NCBI RefSeq assembly: GCF_021654455.1
Contig: NZ_AP024276.1
Coordinates: 1,054,001-1,118,000 of the forward strand
Length of the DNA: 64,000 nucleotides
Direction: 5' to 3'
Source of the DNA: Streptococcus parasuis
GTDB lineage: Bacteria; Bacillota; Bacilli; Lactobacillales; Streptococcaceae
In this document: positions 19,879 through 27,535 of the stretch, piece by piece
Numbering within the stretch: position 1 is the first letter of the stretch
How the letters are laid out: every line of letters starts with the position of its first letter
The notes under the pieces: generated by a model
Databases searched by the model: none
What the model saw: the letters and a program-made list of their open reading frames with translations, nothing else
What the model was told of the DNA's origin: nothing
Translations under genes and position numbers: made by a program

Positions 19879-20697
19879 CTATTCAACAGCCGTATAAGTG
19901 GCTGCTTTTTCTAAGAAGGTATCAAATTCACCACTTGACTTAACTTCGTTAATAACCTTATCAATGCTTGTTTTTAAGTCATCACTTCCTTTTGGAAGAG
20001 CAATAACTTTTGAATTTTCATCAATAGTTGGGAATTCAATTGAAGCAATGGCTAAATCTGAATTTTGTGAAACATATCCAGCTGCGACAGGTGAATCCAT
20101 CAAAACAGCATCAACTTTACCAGCTTTAAGTTCATTTACTGCTTCTCCCATTAATGTCAATGAAACAATTTTAGCCTGACTTATTTCTGATTTAGCATAT
20201 GTTTCCTGAGTAGAACCTTTTTGGACAGCCAGGTTTTTACCTGACATTGCATCAATTGAAGTTAAGGTACTTGCATCATCTTTTTTGACAAGCAAAACAT
20301 CAGCAATTTGGTAATAGCTTTCTGAGAAGTCAAAAACTTTCGCACGTTCATCTGAGTAAGATAGACCAGCAATAGCAATGTCGGCTTTCCCGTTTTGTAC
20401 ACTAGATAAGACATTATCGAAACTCATTGCTGAAACTTCAAGTTTTACTCCCAATTCATCAGCAATCTTTTGTGCAAGCATAATATCTGCACCAACGACT
20501 TCATTTTTGCCATCAACAAGGGCTTGAAACTCAAATGGTGCATAGTCTGGACTAGTAGCAACAACCAACGTACCTTTTTCTTTAATCTTTTCTAATGTGG
20601 ATTGGCTGGAATCTGAACTAGAGCTTGCTGAACAAGCAGCTAGAGATAGGGTAGCGACAAATGTCGTAGCTAGGGTAAGCATTTTTTTCAATTTCAT
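19879..20697 (-). CDS. Amino-acid ABC transporter substrate-binding lipoprotein (paralogue 1)
   Basis: This extracellular solute-binding protein of family 3 is tethered by lipid and hands a polar amino acid to an ABC permease. The 272-residue precursor has a signal peptide with lipobox LSLAAC near residue 21, then a Ser-rich linker. Two periplasmic-type lobes follow (GTLVVATSPDYAPFEFQ, GADIMLAQKIADELGV, IAGLSYSDERAK and FDFSESYY are the family blocks). The start at 20697 is preceded by AAAGGA; the ATG seven codons earlier overlaps that site. A close paralogue lies directly upstream, and no permease or ATPase gene is adjacent. Ligand is not assigned; Arg, Gln or Cys transporters share this layout. 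Confidence 0.88.
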   Translation of the reverse strand: MKLKKMLTLATTFVATLSLAACSASSSSDSSQSTLEKIKEKGTLVVATSPDYAPFEFQALVDGKNEVVGADIMLAQKIADELGVKLEVSAMSFDNVLSSVQNGKADIAIAGLSYSDERAKVFDFSESYYQIADVLLVKKDDASTLTSIDAMSGKNLAVQKGSTQETYAKSEISQAKIVSLTLMGEAVNELKAGKVDAVLMDSPVAAGYVSQNSDLAIASIEFPTIDENSKVIALPKGSDDLKTSIDKVINEVKSSGEFDTFLEKAATYTAVE

Positions 20698-20745
20698 TAA
20701 TAAACAGTTCCTTTTCATTCATTTCCAAATCAATCTTTTTTGATT

Positions 20746-20785
20746 CGATAGTGAATATTCTATCGTATTTTTATTCAGTTGTCAA
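20746..20785 (-). promoter_or_regulatory. Promoter of binding-protein paralogue 1 with a palindromic operator
   Basis: Minus strand TTGACA (20780-20785), 17 bases, TAGAAT (20757-20762). The inverted repeat CGATAG...CTATCG (20746-20765, 8-base centre) covers the -10 and start region, as a repressor site would. No regulator is identified. Confidence 0.65.
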
Positions 20786-20818
20786 CCAATCGAATTGAAT
20801 ATTTATTCTCAAAAACAA

Positions 20819-21628
20819 TTAATTATTACTGATGGATTGCTGGTAGGCTTCCTCAACAAATTGATCCATTTTACCAGAGTCAACTAACTCAGTAATGACT
20901 TTGTCAATTTTTTCCTTTAATTCGGTACTACCCTTTGGCATTGCAACCGCGTAAGAATCCGAAATAGAAGATTCAATATCCATATCAACTATTTGCAAGT
21001 CACTATTGACCCCCACGTAGGCTTTGGCAATTGGCTCTTCAAAGATGACACCATCAAGCTGACCAGCCTTTAATTGTTGAATCAAATCGCCATTTTTATC
21101 TAAACTAATCATTGTGGCCCCAGTGAATTCTTCTTTTCCGACACTTTCTTGAATGGTACCCTTCTGCGTTCCAATTGATGTACCAACGAAATCCTCGATG
21201 CTTGTTAAGCGAGTTGCGTCAGATTTCTTAATGATCATTTTGTTTACCGATTGATAATAGGCCTCAGAAAAATCATAGATTTTTGCACGCTCTTCGGTTG
21301 CAGAAATACCCGAAATGGCAATATCAGACTTACCGCTCTGTACACTCGCTAATACATTTGAAAAGCTCATGCTAGAGAATTCAACTTCAACTCCTAACTC
21401 CTCCCCGATAGCTTTCGCTAGCTCAATATCCGCACCGACAATTGTATCTTTCCCATCTACAATTGTTTTGTATTCAAATGGAGGAAATTCTGGATTTAAA
21501 GCAACAACAATTTTTCCTTTGTCTTCAATTTTTTGCAAAGTATTTGAAGTTGAGCTTGAGTTACAAGCTACAAGGATAGTAGAGGCAAAACAAACAGTCG
21601 CAAACCTATAAATTGACTTAAATTTCAT
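20819..21628 (-). CDS. Amino-acid ABC transporter substrate-binding lipoprotein (paralogue 2)
   Basis: This is a family 3 solute-binding protein, paralogous to the gene just downstream. The 269-residue precursor has a signal peptide with lipobox ILVAC near residue 22, then the blocks GKIVVALNPEFPPFEYK, GADIELAKAIGEELGV, ISGISATEERAK and FSEAYYQS. It shares the two-lobe organisation and many identical positions with paralogue 1, which points to an old tandem duplication. Each copy has its own promoter (both TTGACA-17-TAGAAT), so regulation may differ. No permease is adjacent. The ligand is unknown. Confidence 0.88.
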   Translation of the reverse strand: MKFKSIYRFATVCFASTILVACNSSSTSNTLQKIEDKGKIVVALNPEFPPFEYKTIVDGKDTIVGADIELAKAIGEELGVEVEFSSMSFSNVLASVQSGKSDIAISGISATEERAKIYDFSEAYYQSVNKMIIKKSDATRLTSIEDFVGTSIGTQKGTIQESVGKEEFTGATMISLDKNGDLIQQLKAGQLDGVIFEEPIAKAYVGVNSDLQIVDMDIESSISDSYAVAMPKGSTELKEKIDKVITELVDSGKMDQFVEEAYQQSISNN

Positions 21629-21660
21629 AATAATCTCCTGTATAAAAAATCATAATATCA

Positions 21661-21723
21661 AACATACCAGCGGTTGTTTTTGTATGTTTATGCTATTCTA
21701 AATCATATTTATACATTTGTCAA
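21661..21723 (-). promoter_or_regulatory. Promoter of binding-protein paralogue 2 with inverted repeat
   Basis: Minus strand TTGACA (21718-21723), 17 bases, TAGAAT (21695-21700). Just downstream, AACATAC (21661-21667) and GTATGTT (21682-21688) form an inverted repeat in the leader that differs from the operator of paralogue 1. Confidence 0.6.
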
Positions 21724-21782
21724 CTGTTTTTTGTATTTTTATTCGTTTTAATTATAAATTTATAGTCTATATGAATGTAATG

Positions 21783-22811
21783 TTATAACAATCTTTCTAA
21801 TTCAGTGATATCTTCTTCAGTTGTTGACCAGCTTGTTGCTAAGCGAATTACCGTACTACGTTCATCATATTTTTCCCAAAAACTATAACCAATTCCTAAT
21901 TCGTCAAAATGTTTTAGGTCTGTATTCGAAACAATGATAAACTGTTGATTAGTAGGTGATTGCAGATAAAATTGATATCCTTTTTCAGTCAAGATTCTTT
22001 TTAAACGCTCTGCCATTTCAATCGCATGACGTCCAATCTCCAAATATAGATTTTCTGTAAAAAATCGATCGAATTGAACACCGACTACACGTCCTTTTGC
22101 AAGTAATGCTCCATGTTGTTTTACAATTGTTGAAAAGTGCTTTGGCTGATTATTTTTAGTGAAGACAACTGCTTCACCAAGTAAGGCTCCCATTTTAGTT
22201 CCACCGATGTAGAAGACATCTGTTAAGGCAGCGATTGCTTTCAAATCGAGATCTGTGTCCCTTGCACCTAGTCCATATCCCAAACGAGCTCCATCTAAAT
22301 ACAAAGGAATTTGAAAGTGTCTACAAACACTAGCAAGGTCACTCAATTCTTGTTCTGTATACAAGGTTCCATATTCTGTAGGATGTGAGATATAGACCAT
22401 ACCAGGAAATACCATATGTTCGTGATTGGCATCAGCATAAAAGTCAGTAATATATTGTTCAACGATTGATGCTACTAGCTTACCTTGTGAATGCGGTAAG
22501 GCCAACACTTTATGGCCTGAAAATTCAATAGCACCTGCCTCATGAGTTGTCACATGCCCTGTTTCTGCAGCAATTACTCCCTCATATGATGCAAGCATTG
22601 AATTTATGACCAATTGGTTTGTTTGTGTCCCACCAGCTAAGAAAGTAACTTGAGCATGCGTACAATCTGTTGCTTCACGGATTTTCTCTACAGCACGGAC
22701 AGTATAAAGATCAGTCCCATATCCAGACAACCCTTCATTGTTTGTTTCAATGATAGCTTCTAGAAGCGCAGGATGAACCCCTTTATTATAATCATTTTCA
22801 AAATGTAACAT
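21783..22811 (-). CDS. Low-specificity threonine aldolase family protein
   Basis: This is a fold-type I PLP enzyme that likely splits threonine or allo-threonine to glycine and acetaldehyde. In the 342-residue protein the cofactor Lys is in YIGGTKMGALLGEA near residues 201-215, with LDGARLGYGL (PLP Asp and Arg) near 173-182 and the N-terminal FENDYNKGVHPALL. Length and blocks match the bacterial family. GGAGG precedes the ATG at 22811. An ISL3-family element is inserted only 12 bases upstream of the target duplication's edge of the leader, so the native promoter has been displaced and expression may be altered or lost. The coding sequence itself is intact. Confidence 0.88.
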   Translation of the reverse strand: MLHFENDYNKGVHPALLEAIIETNNEGLSGYGTDLYTVRAVEKIREATDCTHAQVTFLAGGTQTNQLVINSMLASYEGVIAAETGHVTTHEAGAIEFSGHKVLALPHSQGKLVASIVEQYITDFYADANHEHMVFPGMVYISHPTEYGTLYTEQELSDLASVCRHFQIPLYLDGARLGYGLGARDTDLDLKAIAALTDVFYIGGTKMGALLGEAVVFTKNNQPKHFSTIVKQHGALLAKGRVVGVQFDRFFTENLYLEIGRHAIEMAERLKRILTEKGYQFYLQSPTNQQFIIVSNTDLKHFDELGIGYSFWEKYDERSTVIRLATSWSTTEEDITELERLL

Positions 22812-22831
22812 AGATACCTCCAGTAAAAAAT

Positions 22832-24247
22832 GGCTCTATAATTTCTGTAGTGGGTAAAACCACCGTGGAGATTATGGAGCCTTTTTAAGTATATACAAAA
22901 AGTCCCATATGACCTATAATGAAAAGTGCTCAAACTATCATTTTAGAAAGACTCATATGGAACAACTAAATCTTATCACAAATTTTCTCAGAATTAAAGA
23001 CAAAAATATCACTATCACTGATGAATATGATATGGAAACTCACTTAGAACTCCACGGTTACTTGGATTACATGGCTCCTAAATGTCAAGAATGCAAGGGA
23101 CAAATGGCTAAGTACGACTACCAGAAAGCATCAAAAATCCCTTACCTAGAAACTGCTGGTTATCCACTCCTTATCCGCCTTAAAAAGCGTCGTTTCAAGT
23201 GTAAAGAATGTGGGAAAATGGCTGTTGCTGAAACTCCTCTTGTCAAGAAGAACCACCAAATCTCCGTCGCTGTTAGTCAGAAGATTGCTCAATTACTCAT
23301 CGAAAATCAAGCAATGACACATATTGCACACAGGCTATCTATCTCAACATCATCAGTTATGAGAAAGCTCAATGAGTTCAAGTTTGAAACGGATTGGAAT
23401 ACCCTACCTGAGGTGATGAGTTGGGACGAGTATGCCTTCAAGAAGGGGAAAATGAGCTTCATCGCTCAAGATTTCGACTCCCTAAACGTCATCGCCATTC
23501 TCGACGGAAGAACTCAAGCAACCATCCGAAACCACTTTCTACGCTATCCTAGAAAGGTTAGAAATCAGGTCAAAGTGATTACCATGGATATGTTTAGTCC
23601 CTATTATCAACTTGCTAAACAGCTTTTTCCGAATGCAAAAATCGTACTAGACCGCTTTCATATTGTTCAACTCCTTAGCCGTGCTATGAACCGTGTCCGT
23701 ATTCAAATCATGAATCAATTTGATAGAAAATCGCAGGAATACCGAGCCTTGAAACGCTACTGGAAATTGATACAACAAGATAGCCGTAAAATCAATGATA
23801 AACGATTTTATCGCCCTATGTTTCGAATGCATTTGACTAACAAGGAAATCCTGGAAAAACTCTTGTCTTTCTCTGAGGAACTACGACAGCACTATGAACT
23901 CTATCAGCTTCTCTTATTCCATTTCCAAGAGAAGAACTCAGACCATTTCTTTGACCTCGTCGAACAGGAAATAGCCACTGTTAATCCTATTTTCCAGACG
24001 GTATTTAAGACATTGCTAAAGGATAAAGACAAGGTTTTGAATGCCCTAGAATTGCATTATTCCAACGCCAAACTGGAAGCTACTAATAATCTCATCAAAG
24101 TCATTAAGAGAAATGCCTTTGGTTTCAGGAACTTTGAAAACTTTAAAAAACGCATTTTGATTGCTTTGAACATAAAGAAAGAGAGAACGAAGTTCGTCCT
24201 CTCTAGGTGTTAGCTTTTCATCTACCCACTACAGTTGACAAAGAGCC
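22832..24247 (+). mobile_element. Complete ISL3-family insertion sequence, 1416 bp
   Basis: The terminal inverted repeats begin GGCTCTATAATTTCTGTAG at 22832 and, read from the other end at 24247, GGCTCTTTGTCAACTGTAG; both continue into TGGGTA. The element is flanked by perfect 8-bp direct repeats TAAAAAAT (22824-22831 and 24248-24255), the target duplication size known for ISL3. A single intact transposase lies inside. The perfect duplication and full-length gene indicate a recent insertion. Confidence 0.95.
22957..24213 (+). CDS. ISL3-family transposase
   Basis: This DDE transposase moves the surrounding element. The product (418 residues from 22957) has an N-terminal zinc-ribbon with CQECKG and CKECGK, a helix-turn-helix around MTHIAHRLSISTSSVMRKL, and the ISL3 catalytic core. 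The core blocks are SWDEYAFKKG, ITMDMFSPYYQL and VLDRFHIVQLL, with SNAKLEATNNLIKVIKR near the end carrying the Glu. A TATAAT box at 22915-22920 with TATACA 17 bases upstream puts the transcript start after the earlier ATG at 22909, so 22957 (MEQLNLITNF) is preferred. No frameshift is seen; it looks functional. Confidence 0.93.
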   Translation: MEQLNLITNFLRIKDKNITITDEYDMETHLELHGYLDYMAPKCQECKGQMAKYDYQKASKIPYLETAGYPLLIRLKKRRFKCKECGKMAVAETPLVKKNHQISVAVSQKIAQLLIENQAMTHIAHRLSISTSSVMRKLNEFKFETDWNTLPEVMSWDEYAFKKGKMSFIAQDFDSLNVIAILDGRTQATIRNHFLRYPRKVRNQVKVITMDMFSPYYQLAKQLFPNAKIVLDRFHIVQLLSRAMNRVRIQIMNQFDRKSQEYRALKRYWKLIQQDSRKINDKRFYRPMFRMHLTNKEILEKLLSFSEELRQHYELYQLLLFHFQEKNSDHFFDLVEQEIATVNPIFQTVFKTLLKDKDKVLNALELHYSNAKLEATNNLIKVIKRNAFGFRNFENFKKRILIALNIKKERTKFVLSRC

Positions 24248-24290
24248 TAAAAAATAAACTCCACCTATAATTTTGGACAGTTGATACGAC

Positions 24291-24317
24291 AAAAACCCTT
24301 GTAAATCAAGGGTTTTT
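24291..24317. terminator. Bidirectional terminator after tRNA-Arg
   Basis: AAAAACCCTT (24291-24300), 7-base loop, AAGGGTTTTT (24308-24317). It ends the minus-strand tRNA transcript and can stop plus-strand transcription leaving the insertion element. Confidence 0.88.
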
Positions 24318-24329
24318 AAGTATATTTAG

Positions 24330-24401
24330 TCCACCCTGAGGGAATCGAACCCCCATCTCAAGAACCGGAATCTTACGTGATATCCATTACACTAAGGGTG
24401 G
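24330..24401 (-). tRNA. tRNA-Arg (anticodon CCG)
   Basis: The minus strand folds as a cloverleaf: acceptor CCACCCT/AGGGTGG with A discriminator, D arm around GTGTAATGGATATCAC, anticodon stem TAAGA/TCTTG with loop TTCCGGT (CCG, reading CGG), and T arm GGGGGTTCGATTCCCTC. CCA is not encoded. It lies just after the rpsA terminator. Confidence 0.93.
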
Positions 24402-24406
24402 AAAGG

Positions 24407-24430
24407 AAAAACTTGCCGAGGCAAGTTTTT
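24407..24430 (-). terminator. Intrinsic terminator of rpsA
   Basis: AAAAACTTGC (24407-24416) and GCAAGTTTTT (24421-24430) pair across a 4-base loop, 8 bases after the rpsA stop codon. Transcription of tRNA-Arg beyond it would need read-through or a separate promoter. Confidence 0.85.
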
Positions 24431-24437
24431 AAGTGAA

Positions 24438-25643
24438 TTACAATTCAATGTCACCGAAAAGGTCAGCCATTGAGAAACCTGATTGAGTTTCTGGTAATTC
24501 GTAATCACGTTTTTCTTCACGTTTTTGGCGACGTGGACGTGGAGCACGTTTTTCAGCTTTTTCTTCGCCTTCAGCTGCTGCTGGACGTTCTTCCAAAGCC
24601 TTGATAGAAAGTGACACACGTTCATCTGCTGCGTTCACTTCAAGAACTTTAACAGTTACGTCTTGACCTACTGTTAAAGCATCTTTAGGATTTTCAACAC
24701 GTTTGTGTGAAATTTGTGAGATGTGAACCAAACCGTCGATACCAGGTAATACTTCAACGAATGCACCAAAATCAGTCAAACGTTTTACTTTACCTTCGAT
24801 TACATCGCCAGCTGCCAATTTTTGCTCAACGCCATCCCATGGGCCAGGCTGTGTAGCTTTCAATGACAATGATACACGGCCTTCAACTTCGTCGATAGCA
24901 AGAACTTTAACTTCTACTTCTTCACCAACAGTTACAGCTGATTTAGGAGATACGTTACGCTCATGTGACAACTCAGTCAAGTGAACCAAACCATCAACAC
25001 CACCTAAGTCGATGAAAGCACCAAAGCTTGTAATGCGAGCAACTTTACCAGTTACAACATCACCAACAGCCAATTTACCGAATACTTCAGCACGTGCTGA
25101 AGCAGCTGCTTCTTCAACTACATCACGACGTGACAAGATGAAACGATTTTCTGCTGGATCAACTTCTTTGATTTTAGCGTCAAATTCTTGACCTACAAAA
25201 CGCTCAGTGTTACGAGTGAAACGGCTATCAATCATTGAAGCAGGAATGAAACCACGCAAGCCTTCAAATTCAACTGCCAATCCACCTTTAACTGCACGAG
25301 TAACTTTGACAGTTACAACTTCACCTTCGCGACCAACAAGCTTGTCCCATGCTTTACGAGCTTCCAAACGTTTTTTAGATACAAGATATGTAACAGTGTC
25401 TGTATCTTTACCAACAACTTGGCGAAGAACAAGTAATTCAAGTGTTTCACCAACTTTTACAAGGTCGTTGATGTCAGCATTACGATCGTTTGTCAACTCA
25501 CGAAGCGTTAACACACCTTCAACACCAGTACCTGAGATAGCAACATTAGCTTGTCCAGCATCAACTGTCAATACCTCAGCTGTTACTACATCACCTGGTG
25601 TAACTTCACTTACACTGTTCAACAAATCTTCAAATTCGTTCAT
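24438..25643 (-). CDS. rpsA: 30S ribosomal protein S1 (four S1 domains)
   Basis: S1 helps the small ribosomal subunit bind mRNA. The 401-residue protein has four S1 RNA-binding repeats: about residues 15-90 ([20 protein letters not shown]), 105-175 ([12 protein letters not shown]), 190-262 ([20 protein letters not shown]) and 276-350 ([20 protein letters not shown]). A basic, Glu/Lys-rich tail ([16 protein letters not shown]) follows. Firmicute S1-like proteins commonly have four repeats against six in Escherichia coli, so the length is normal. GGAGG precedes the ATG. The strong codon bias suits a highly expressed gene. Confidence 0.94.
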   Translation of the reverse strand: MNEFEDLLNSVSEVTPGDVVTAEVLTVDAGQANVAISGTGVEGVLTLRELTNDRNADINDLVKVGETLELLVLRQVVGKDTDTVTYLVSKKRLEARKAWDKLVGREGEVVTVKVTRAVKGGLAVEFEGLRGFIPASMIDSRFTRNTERFVGQEFDAKIKEVDPAENRFILSRRDVVEEAAASARAEVFGKLAVGDVVTGKVARITSFGAFIDLGGVDGLVHLTELSHERNVSPKSAVTVGEEVEVKVLAIDEVEGRVSLSLKATQPGPWDGVEQKLAAGDVIEGKVKRLTDFGAFVEVLPGIDGLVHISQISHKRVENPKDALTVGQDVTVKVLEVNAADERVSLSIKALEERPAAAEGEEKAEKRAPRPRRQKREEKRDYELPETQSGFSMADLFGDIEL

Positions 25644-25762
25644 TATTAATAAACCTCCGACAATCGGGTTTCTACACCCAACATAAAATATATTTTATTA
25701 AGGCACACGCAAGGACAACTTATGGACATCTTTGACGAATTAGGACTTGCCTAATACCTTTA

Positions 25763-25834
25763 CTGGGGTAGCTGGATTCGAACCAACGCATGAGGGAGTC
25801 AAAGTCCCTTGCCTTACCGCTTGGCGATACCCCA
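25763..25834 (-). tRNA. tRNA-Gln (anticodon TTG)
   Basis: Cloverleaf on the minus strand: acceptor TGGGGTA/TACCCCA with G discriminator, D arm with CCAAGCGGTAAGGC, anticodon loop CTTTGAC (TTG), T arm TTGGTTCGAATCCAG. CCA is not encoded. It is second in a Tyr-Gln tRNA pair. Confidence 0.95.
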
Positions 25835-25843
25835 ATATACACC

Positions 25844-25969
25844 ACTAAGATAACGTTCTGAAATGAACTCGGGCTAAACGCTGTGTAAAAAAGATAAGTT
25901 GCCTAGCAAATCAGGATTTGCTGTCAACTTCCTATTTTTACTGTGCGTTTGACGCCCTTAGTATCTTAG
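25844..25969 (-). repeat. Structured intergenic repeat, copy D (between two tRNA genes)
   Basis: Read on the minus strand it starts TAAGATACTAAGGGCG and shows GCACAGTAAAAATAGGAA, then a 7-bp hairpin (AGCAAAT/ATTTGCT, 25905-25922), then TTATCTTTTTTACACAGC. These blocks match copies A and B near prfA in order and spacing, while the central hairpin sequence is different but still paired. It lies in the transcript that should hold tRNA-Tyr and tRNA-Gln. Confidence 0.75.
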
Positions 25970-25972
25970 ATA

Positions 25973-26053
25973 TGGAGAGAGAGGGATTCGAACCCCCGAA
26001 CCCGAAGGAGCGGATTTACAGTCCGCCGCGTTTAGCCTCTTCGCTATCTCTCC
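25973..26053 (-). tRNA. tRNA-Tyr (anticodon GTA)
   Basis: Minus strand acceptor GGAGAGA/TCTCTCC with A discriminator, anticodon stem GCGGA/TCCGC with loop CTGTAAA (GTA), long variable arm CTCCTTCGGGTTC typical of tyrosine tRNA, T arm GGGGGTTCGAATCCCTC. 81 nt, CCA not encoded. Confidence 0.95.
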
Positions 26054-26070
26054 GTGCACTAACAGACACT

Positions 26071-26099
26071 ATTCTACCATAAAATAGTACCAATTACAA
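26071..26099 (-). promoter_or_regulatory. Promoter of the tRNA-Tyr/tRNA-Gln unit
   Basis: Minus strand TTGTAA (26094-26099), 17 bases, TAGAAT (26071-26076), ending 17 bases before the tRNA-Tyr 5' end. Confidence 0.65.
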
Positions 26100-26104
26100 T
26101 ACTT

Positions 26105-26338
26105 TTAGTTGCTTAAATTATAATTTTCAATAATATTTCCGACTGCTTTTTCCAATGTTTTATAAAAGCCTTCGGCATTTCCGTTTTTTACAATTGTAAA
26201 ATTATTTTCAGCTAATTCTGCGATCTCACCAATAACTTTTTTTCCAATGACGAGACGGTAACCATCATATTTTTCATTGTTCACAACAACAGTTGCATCT
26301 TCAATCTGGATTTCAATTTTTTTATCTTTTTTACTCAT
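26105..26338 (-). CDS. DUF2969 family protein
   Basis: This is a 77-residue cytosolic protein of unknown role, of a small family found in streptococci and lactobacilli. The beta-rich sequence has a very acidic and lysine-rich N-terminus (SKKDKKIEIQIEDATVVV) and the conserved core YDGYRLVIGKKVIGEIAEL. GAGG lies before the ATG. It stands alone between tRNA-Tyr and ilvE. No catalytic motif is visible. The family call rests on length and pattern recognition. Confidence 0.72.
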   Translation of the reverse strand: MSKKDKKIEIQIEDATVVVNNEKYDGYRLVIGKKVIGEIAELAENNFTIVKNGNAEGFYKTLEKAVGNIIENYNLSN

Positions 26339-26376
26339 TTTTAAAACCTCACTGTTTCTATTCTACAAAAAATGAG

Positions 26377-26396
26377 AAAAGCTTGCAAGTGCAAGC
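26377..26396 (-). terminator. Intrinsic terminator of ilvE
   Basis: Minus strand GCTTGC, loop ACTT, GCAAGC, then UUUUCU (stem 26381-26386 and 26391-26396), 9 bases past the ilvE stop. Confidence 0.8.
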
Positions 26397-26405
26397 CTTC
26401 CGAAA

Positions 26406-27428
26406 TTATTCAACCTCTACAATCCAACCTTCTGGCGCTTCAATATCACCAAACTGAATTCCTGTCAATTCTTCATAAAGTTTGCGGGTCACAGGACCAA
26501 CCTCTGTTTCACTATGGAACACATGGAATGTATCACCAATTTGAATACCACCAATCGGGGAAATAACAGCGGCGGTTCCACAGGCTCCTGCTTCAACAAA
26601 ATCATCTAGTTCATCCACAAAGACTTCCCTTTCAATTGCTTTTAATCCCAATCGTTTTTCTGCTAAGTAAAGAAGAGAATACTTGGTAATTGAAGGTAGG
26701 ATAGATGGTGAAACTGGCGTAACAAATTCATTTTCAGCTGTGATACCAAAGAAGTTAGCTGACCCAACTTCTTCAATTTTCGTGTGAGTAGCTGGGTCCA
26801 GGTAGATAACATCTGAAAATCCTTGATTTTTTGCATACTTCCCTGGCAGTAATGAAGCCGCATAGTTCCCACCAACTTTTGCCGCTCCTGTACCATTCGG
26901 CGCAGCTCGGTCATATTCATCTTGAATAAGGAAATTAGTTGGTGCTAAACCACCTTTGAAGTAGTTTCCTACCGGCATAGCAAAGACAGTAAAGATATAA
27001 TCGTCAGCTGGCTTAACCCCAATAATGTCACCAACACCAATCAAAAGCGGTCTTAGATAAAGTGTACCACCTGTTCCATATGGAGGTACATAATCAGCGT
27101 TAGCTTTTACTACTTGCTTACAAGCTTCGATAAATAATTCTGTTGGAACTTGAGGCATAAGAAGTCGGTCAGCGGTTCGTTGCAAACGCTCAGCATTTTG
27201 ATCTGGACGGAAAAGCTGCAACTTCCCTTCCTTAGTTCGATAGGCTTTAAGACCTTCAAATGCTTGTTGACCATAGTGTAGAGCAGGTGAACTTTCGGAA
27301 ATATGTAATTCTGCATCCTCAGTCAATTCACCATTATTCCAATGACCGTCCTTGTAATAAGCAATAAAACGATAAGGTAATTTCATATAGGAAAATCCTA
27401 AATTCTCCCAGTCAATAGTTACTGTCAT
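26406..27428 (-). CDS. ilvE: Branched-chain amino acid aminotransferase
   Basis: IlvE transfers the amino group between glutamate and the keto acids of Leu, Ile and Val. The 340-residue fold-type IV PLP protein carries the cofactor Lys in NGTGAAKVGGNYAASL near residues 192-207. It also has LHYGQQAFEGLKAYR near 50-64, YLRPLLIGVG, and the C-terminal GTAAVISPIGGI block. The length and motifs are those of the Firmicute enzyme. A good promoter with an adjoining CodY-like box precedes it, so amino-acid-sensing control is likely. In many streptococci ilvE follows parC directly; here one unknown gene lies between. Confidence 0.94.
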   Translation of the reverse strand: MTVTIDWENLGFSYMKLPYRFIAYYKDGHWNNGELTEDAELHISESSPALHYGQQAFEGLKAYRTKEGKLQLFRPDQNAERLQRTADRLLMPQVPTELFIEACKQVVKANADYVPPYGTGGTLYLRPLLIGVGDIIGVKPADDYIFTVFAMPVGNYFKGGLAPTNFLIQDEYDRAAPNGTGAAKVGGNYAASLLPGKYAKNQGFSDVIYLDPATHTKIEEVGSANFFGITAENEFVTPVSPSILPSITKYSLLYLAEKRLGLKAIEREVFVDELDDFVEAGACGTAAVISPIGGIQIGDTFHVFHSETEVGPVTRKLYEELTGIQFGDIEAPEGWIVEVE

Positions 27429-27455
27429 AAGTTTTCTCCAAATTTTTTTTTTATT

Positions 27456-27502
27456 ATTTTACTACTTTTGAAAATGATTTTCAATTAAAAATTCAGAAAA
27501 TT
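27456..27502 (-). promoter_or_regulatory. ilvE promoter with CodY-like box
   Basis: Minus strand TTGAAA (27479-27484), 17 bases, TAAAAT (27456-27461). Just upstream, AATTTTCTGAATTTT (27488-27502) matches 13 of 15 positions of the CodY consensus AATTTTCWGAAAATT. CodY control of ilvE is known in related species. Confidence 0.65.
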
Positions 27503-27535
27503 TTGTATGTTCGTTTTTTTCTTATAACTTTTTCT

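Noticed and set aside
25207..25686. 159-codon plus-strand frame opposite rpsA
   Set aside because: Thr/Ser-rich antisense shadow of S1 repeats; no start signals.
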